From: Micromonospora pallida
GTDB taxonomy: Bacteria > Actinomycetota > Actinomycetes > Mycobacteriales > Micromonosporaceae
Length of the DNA stretch: 64,000 bases
NCBI RefSeq assembly: GCF_900090325.1
Contig: NZ_FMHW01000002.1
Location: forward strand, 3,410,001-3,474,000
Direction of reading: 5' to 3'
Shown here one piece after another: positions 61,474 through 64,000 of the stretch. Both the position numbers and the translations under genes were made by a program. Position 1 is the first letter of the stretch, and each line of letters opens with the position of its first letter. Under the pieces are notes generated by a model that saw only the letters and a program-made list of their open reading frames with translations, did not search any database and was not told where the DNA came from.

Positions 61474-61503
61474 ACCCTACTAAACCTAGCGACCAGGTAG
61501 GGT
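61474..61503. promoter_or_regulatory. Short inverted repeat before the FAD/NAD(P) gene
   Basis: ACCCTAC (61474-61480) and GTAGGGT (61497-61503) face each other around 16 bases in the 160-base divergent region between metN and the FAD/NAD(P)-binding gene. The right arm overlaps the ribosome-binding site. Could be a regulator site. Confidence 0.35.
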
Positions 61504-61509
61504 AAGCCT

Positions 61510-63570
61510 GTGACCCGATTCATAGGCATTAATCCACTATGGACACTTCGCCCCGCCCGCCCTGCCATCGCGCTCATCGGCGCAGGCCCCCGGGGGGTGT
61601 CGCTGCTCGAACGGATCGGCGCGAATCTCGCAAACTTCCCCGATATCGACCACCTCGACATACATGTCATCGACGACACCGAGCTCGGTGCGGGTCGTAT
61701 CTGGCGCACCGACCAAACACGCCAGATGTGCATGAACACCCTCGCGGGGGCCGTGACACTCTTCACCGACGACACCGTGACGATGGCCGGCCCGGTCGCA
61801 CCCGGACCCACGCTGTTCGAGTGGTGCCGGCTCGCACTCGACACCGCGCACCCGTCGCCGTCGTCGGCGATCCAGGTGGCGGACATCGACCCGGCCCACC
61901 GCGCCGCGTTCGCCTCCATCGCTGTCCGCCCGGGCTTCGTCGACGACTACCGCGACGAGCTTGAGGCGATCACGGTCGCATCACATCCAAGCCGATCACT
62001 CTATGGCGAGTACATCCGCTGGTGCTTCGAGCGGGCACTCCACACCCTGCCGGAGCGCGTGACCGTTGCCACCCACCTGGCGCGAGCCGTCGGCGTACGC
62101 GAGGACGGCGGGCGCCAGCTCGTCGAACTCAGCACCGGTGCGGTGCTCGCGTGCGATGCCGTCGTGGCCGCGACCGGGTGGATGCCGCGCGACCACACCG
62201 ACGAGGAACACGGTTTCCTGGCGGTGCTGGCCAGGCATTCCGAGATGACATGGGTACGTCCCGACAACCCGATCGACCAGGCCCTCGAAGATGTTCCGGA
62301 CGGGGCGACCGCGATCGTACGCGGGCTCGGGATGGGCTTCTTCGACACGATGACGCTGCTGACCATCGGCCGCGGGGGGCGATTCGTCGACGACTCGCTG
62401 ACGCGGGCGGGCGTGCGCTACGAACCGTCGGGACGCGAACCGAAGATGTACGTCACCTCTCACCGGGGCGTCCCGTACCGGGCGAAGTCGCTCTACGGCT
62501 CACTGCCGCCCTCGGCACCGCAGCGCTACCTGCGGTCGGTCGACTGGTCGACGATCCCACGTCCCATCGACTTCGACCGTCAGCTGTGGCCGCTCATCGT
62601 CAAGGACGCGTTCGTCGACTACTACGAGACGCTTCACCGCGTACGCCCCGAAGCGTTCGCCGCCCCCCTGACCACGGTCCTCGCGACGATCGACACCACC
62701 GAAGGCGTGCCGTCGGCACTCGACGCCGCGATAGCGCCACACGTTCCGGACGCCACGGACCGCTTCGACCTGCCGGCAGCGATGTCGCCGGTCCGCGGAG
62801 CGTTCCCCAATCCCGAGACATTCACCGACCGGGTCGCCGACTACATGGCCGAGGACCTCACCGAGTCGGCGAAGGGACGGGACAGCGCCATCAAGGCCGG
62901 ACTGTGGTCGATCAGCGCGGCGCGACAGCTGGCGAACGCCATCGGAACGTTCGGCGGCTTCGACGCCGAGTCGCGCGCGAGCGGCTTCCGCACCCTGCAG
63001 GCGTTCGGCGGCATGGTCGGCAGCGGCCCACCGGCCTTTCGCAGCCGCCAGTTGCTGGCCCTCGTGGACGCCGGTCTCGTCAGGTTCATCGGCCCCGCGG
63101 CGCACGTCGTCGCCGACGACGAACTCGGCCTCTTCCGCGCCGAGTCGCCCGCCGTCGCCGGTTCCGCCGTCACCAGTCCCGTGCTCATCGACGCGTGGAT
63201 GCACGCGCACGACGTCACGGCCAGCGCCGACACCCTCACCCACTCGCTCGCGGCGGCGGGCCGCATGCGTCCGTTCAGCGTCCGTGGACGGGACGGACGT
63301 CGGCACCGCACCGGCGGATTCGACGTCGACCCCCAGACGGGGCTACTGGTCCATCCCGACGGCACACGCGACACCGCGTTCCACGTCGCCGGCATCCCCC
63401 TTGACGAGGTGATGGGCGACACGATCATCAGCCCGATGCCGCGCACCGATCCCACGACGCTGCGGGAGACCGACCGCGTGGCCCGTAGCGCCCTGCGGGT
63501 GGCGGCCGATGCCGCCACCTCCGTCCGTACGTCGAGGGGAAACCGCGTTTCGCCGACGTTCAACGGTTGA
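61510..63570 (+). CDS. FAD/NAD(P)-binding protein (HpaA-like)
   Basis: A 686-residue protein, GTG start. FAD-binding IALIGAGPRGVSLLERIGAN near residue 20 and a later VVAATGWMPRDHTDE are typical of this large family, whose N-terminal FAD_NAD_binding_9 domain is seen in several peptide-antibiotic and amino-acid pathways. It is divergent from the importer and recurs with Avi_7169/7170-type clusters, so it may be the oxidoreductase of the pathway. Reaction unknown. Confidence 0.8.
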   Translation: MTRFIGINPLWTLRPARPAIALIGAGPRGVSLLERIGANLANFPDIDHLDIHVIDDTELGAGRIWRTDQTRQMCMNTLAGAVTLFTDDTVTMAGPVAPGPTLFEWCRLALDTAHPSPSSAIQVADIDPAHRAAFASIAVRPGFVDDYRDELEAITVASHPSRSLYGEYIRWCFERALHTLPERVTVATHLARAVGVREDGGRQLVELSTGAVLACDAVVAATGWMPRDHTDEEHGFLAVLARHSEMTWVRPDNPIDQALEDVPDGATAIVRGLGMGFFDTMTLLTIGRGGRFVDDSLTRAGVRYEPSGREPKMYVTSHRGVPYRAKSLYGSLPPSAPQRYLRSVDWSTIPRPIDFDRQLWPLIVKDAFVDYYETLHRVRPEAFAAPLTTVLATIDTTEGVPSALDAAIAPHVPDATDRFDLPAAMSPVRGAFPNPETFTDRVADYMAEDLTESAKGRDSAIKAGLWSISAARQLANAIGTFGGFDAESRASGFRTLQAFGGMVGSGPPAFRSRQLLALVDAGLVRFIGPAAHVVADDELGLFRAESPAVAGSAVTSPVLIDAWMHAHDVTASADTLTHSLAAAGRMRPFSVRGRDGRRHRTGGFDVDPQTGLLVHPDGTRDTAFHVAGIPLDEVMGDTIISPMPRTDPTTLRETDRVARSALRVAADAATSVRTSRGNRVSPTFNG

Positions 63571-63618
63571 CAATGGCGTCTCCCCAGCTTCCGACTTCAA
63601 CTGGTCGAGGAGCAGCAT

Positions 63619-64000
63619 CTACTCAGGTGGAGAACAGCTCACTGACCGATTTCGGGTCAGCCAGGGGTCGACAATCCGGCCGACCAACTCTGGCACCCAC
63701 TCGACGTACTCGACCTCGGCCCCACCAGCATGCCGGGCGTACAGGTAACGACCGGTCGCGCTGGTCGCCTCCGGGGTGGTGACCTCGCCGCCCGAGGCGA
63801 CCAGCCGGGCGACGACCGCGTCCAGGTCATCGACGATCACGGTGGCGGAGGCGTGCCCGTAACGGGACCGCTCCTCGGGTGGGCCGGCGATCACCAGGAA
63901 GTCGCCGACCGCGGCCAACTCGATCGCGTCGAACGCGAACCGCAGATCCGGCTCCGCGCCGACCAGGGTCCGCAGCAACGGCAGCGAGGCGTCGAGGTCG
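63619..64000 (-). CDS. VOC/glyoxalase-family protein, partial
   Basis: The gene runs off the right edge; 126 C-terminal codons are visible. SATVIVDDLDAVVARLVASG, EVTTPEATSATGRYLYARHA and AEVEYVEWVPEL match the VOC fold. Substrate and metal dependence are not deducible. Confidence 0.8.
   Translation of the reverse strand, partial: DLDASLPLLRTLVGAEPDLRFAFDAIELAAVGDFLVIAGPPEERSRYGHASATVIVDDLDAVVARLVASGGEVTTPEATSATGRYLYARHAGGAEVEYVEWVPELVGRIVDPWLTRNRSVSCSPPE

Noticed and set aside
1..64000. CRISPR array, rRNA genes, or complete prophage
   Set aside because: No regularly spaced repeats, rRNA sequence or phage structural genes were seen on either strand.

Overview
The window is high-GC DNA with dense, overlapping gene pairs (ATGA/GTGA junctions), GTG starts, F420 enzymes and many IS remnants. 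This fits a filamentous actinomycete, perhaps Micromonosporaceae; that placement is inference, since no rRNA or other marker gene is present.

Left arm (1-14.4 kb, all minus strand): a coherent catabolic locus. An NMT1/SsuA-type ABC importer (two permeases, ATPase, lipoprotein) and an IclR regulator head the locus. Downstream lie an aldehyde dehydrogenase, a nitrilase-superfamily hydrolase, a DUF1185 protein, a class III aminotransferase and a dihydropyrimidinase-family hydrolase. A translationally coupled module follows: F420-dependent LLM oxidoreductase, NADPH:F420 reductase-like protein, second C-N hydrolase and CofC/FbiD. Together they look like a reductive pyrimidine/hydantoin-type pathway in which the first reduction could be F420-driven; no classical dihydropyrimidine dehydrogenase is present.

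14.5-21.4 kb is a graveyard of transposase remnants (IS1182-, IS5-, IS701-, IS630-, IS1380- and IS110-like) around a sulfotransferase, a nearly complete ISL3-type element with a frameshift, an ECF sigma factor with a coupled membrane protein, and truncated genes.

21.8-36.0 kb is a [NiFe]-hydrogenase island of the actinobacterial group 1h type. The plus-strand operon encodes a frameshifted conserved protein, endopeptidase, HypA, a hemerythrin-like protein, small and large subunits, a NifU-like protein, a DUF5947 protein, two very small proteins, HypC, HypD and HypE. A convergent minus-strand unit encodes PadR, SIS, HypC-like, SIS and HypF. No hypB is present.

36-46.3 kb is mixed: two DoxX genes, a SigJ-like sigma factor, a TetR regulator with a visible operator, a truncated FAD monooxygenase, a UvrA-like ABC ATPase, a PPOX-family protein, an MMPL fragment, two 43-bp direct repeats of a tRNA-Pro 3' end (tandem att sites) bracketing an LRV-repeat gene, and decayed genes including a JetD/TIGR02679-like fragment. 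A two-component system and a three-gene ABC exporter follow (46.3-50.2 kb), then an IS3 element inserted beside a truncated IS110 gene and an intact ISL3-type element (50.2-54.6 kb).

Right arm (54.8-63.6 kb): a second catabolic locus with two CMD/peroxidase-like proteins of the Avi_7169/Avi_7170 type, an M20 amidohydrolase, an aldo/keto reductase, a tautomerase-like protein, a MetNIQ-type importer and a divergent FAD/NAD(P)-binding protein. The window ends in a partial VOC-family gene.
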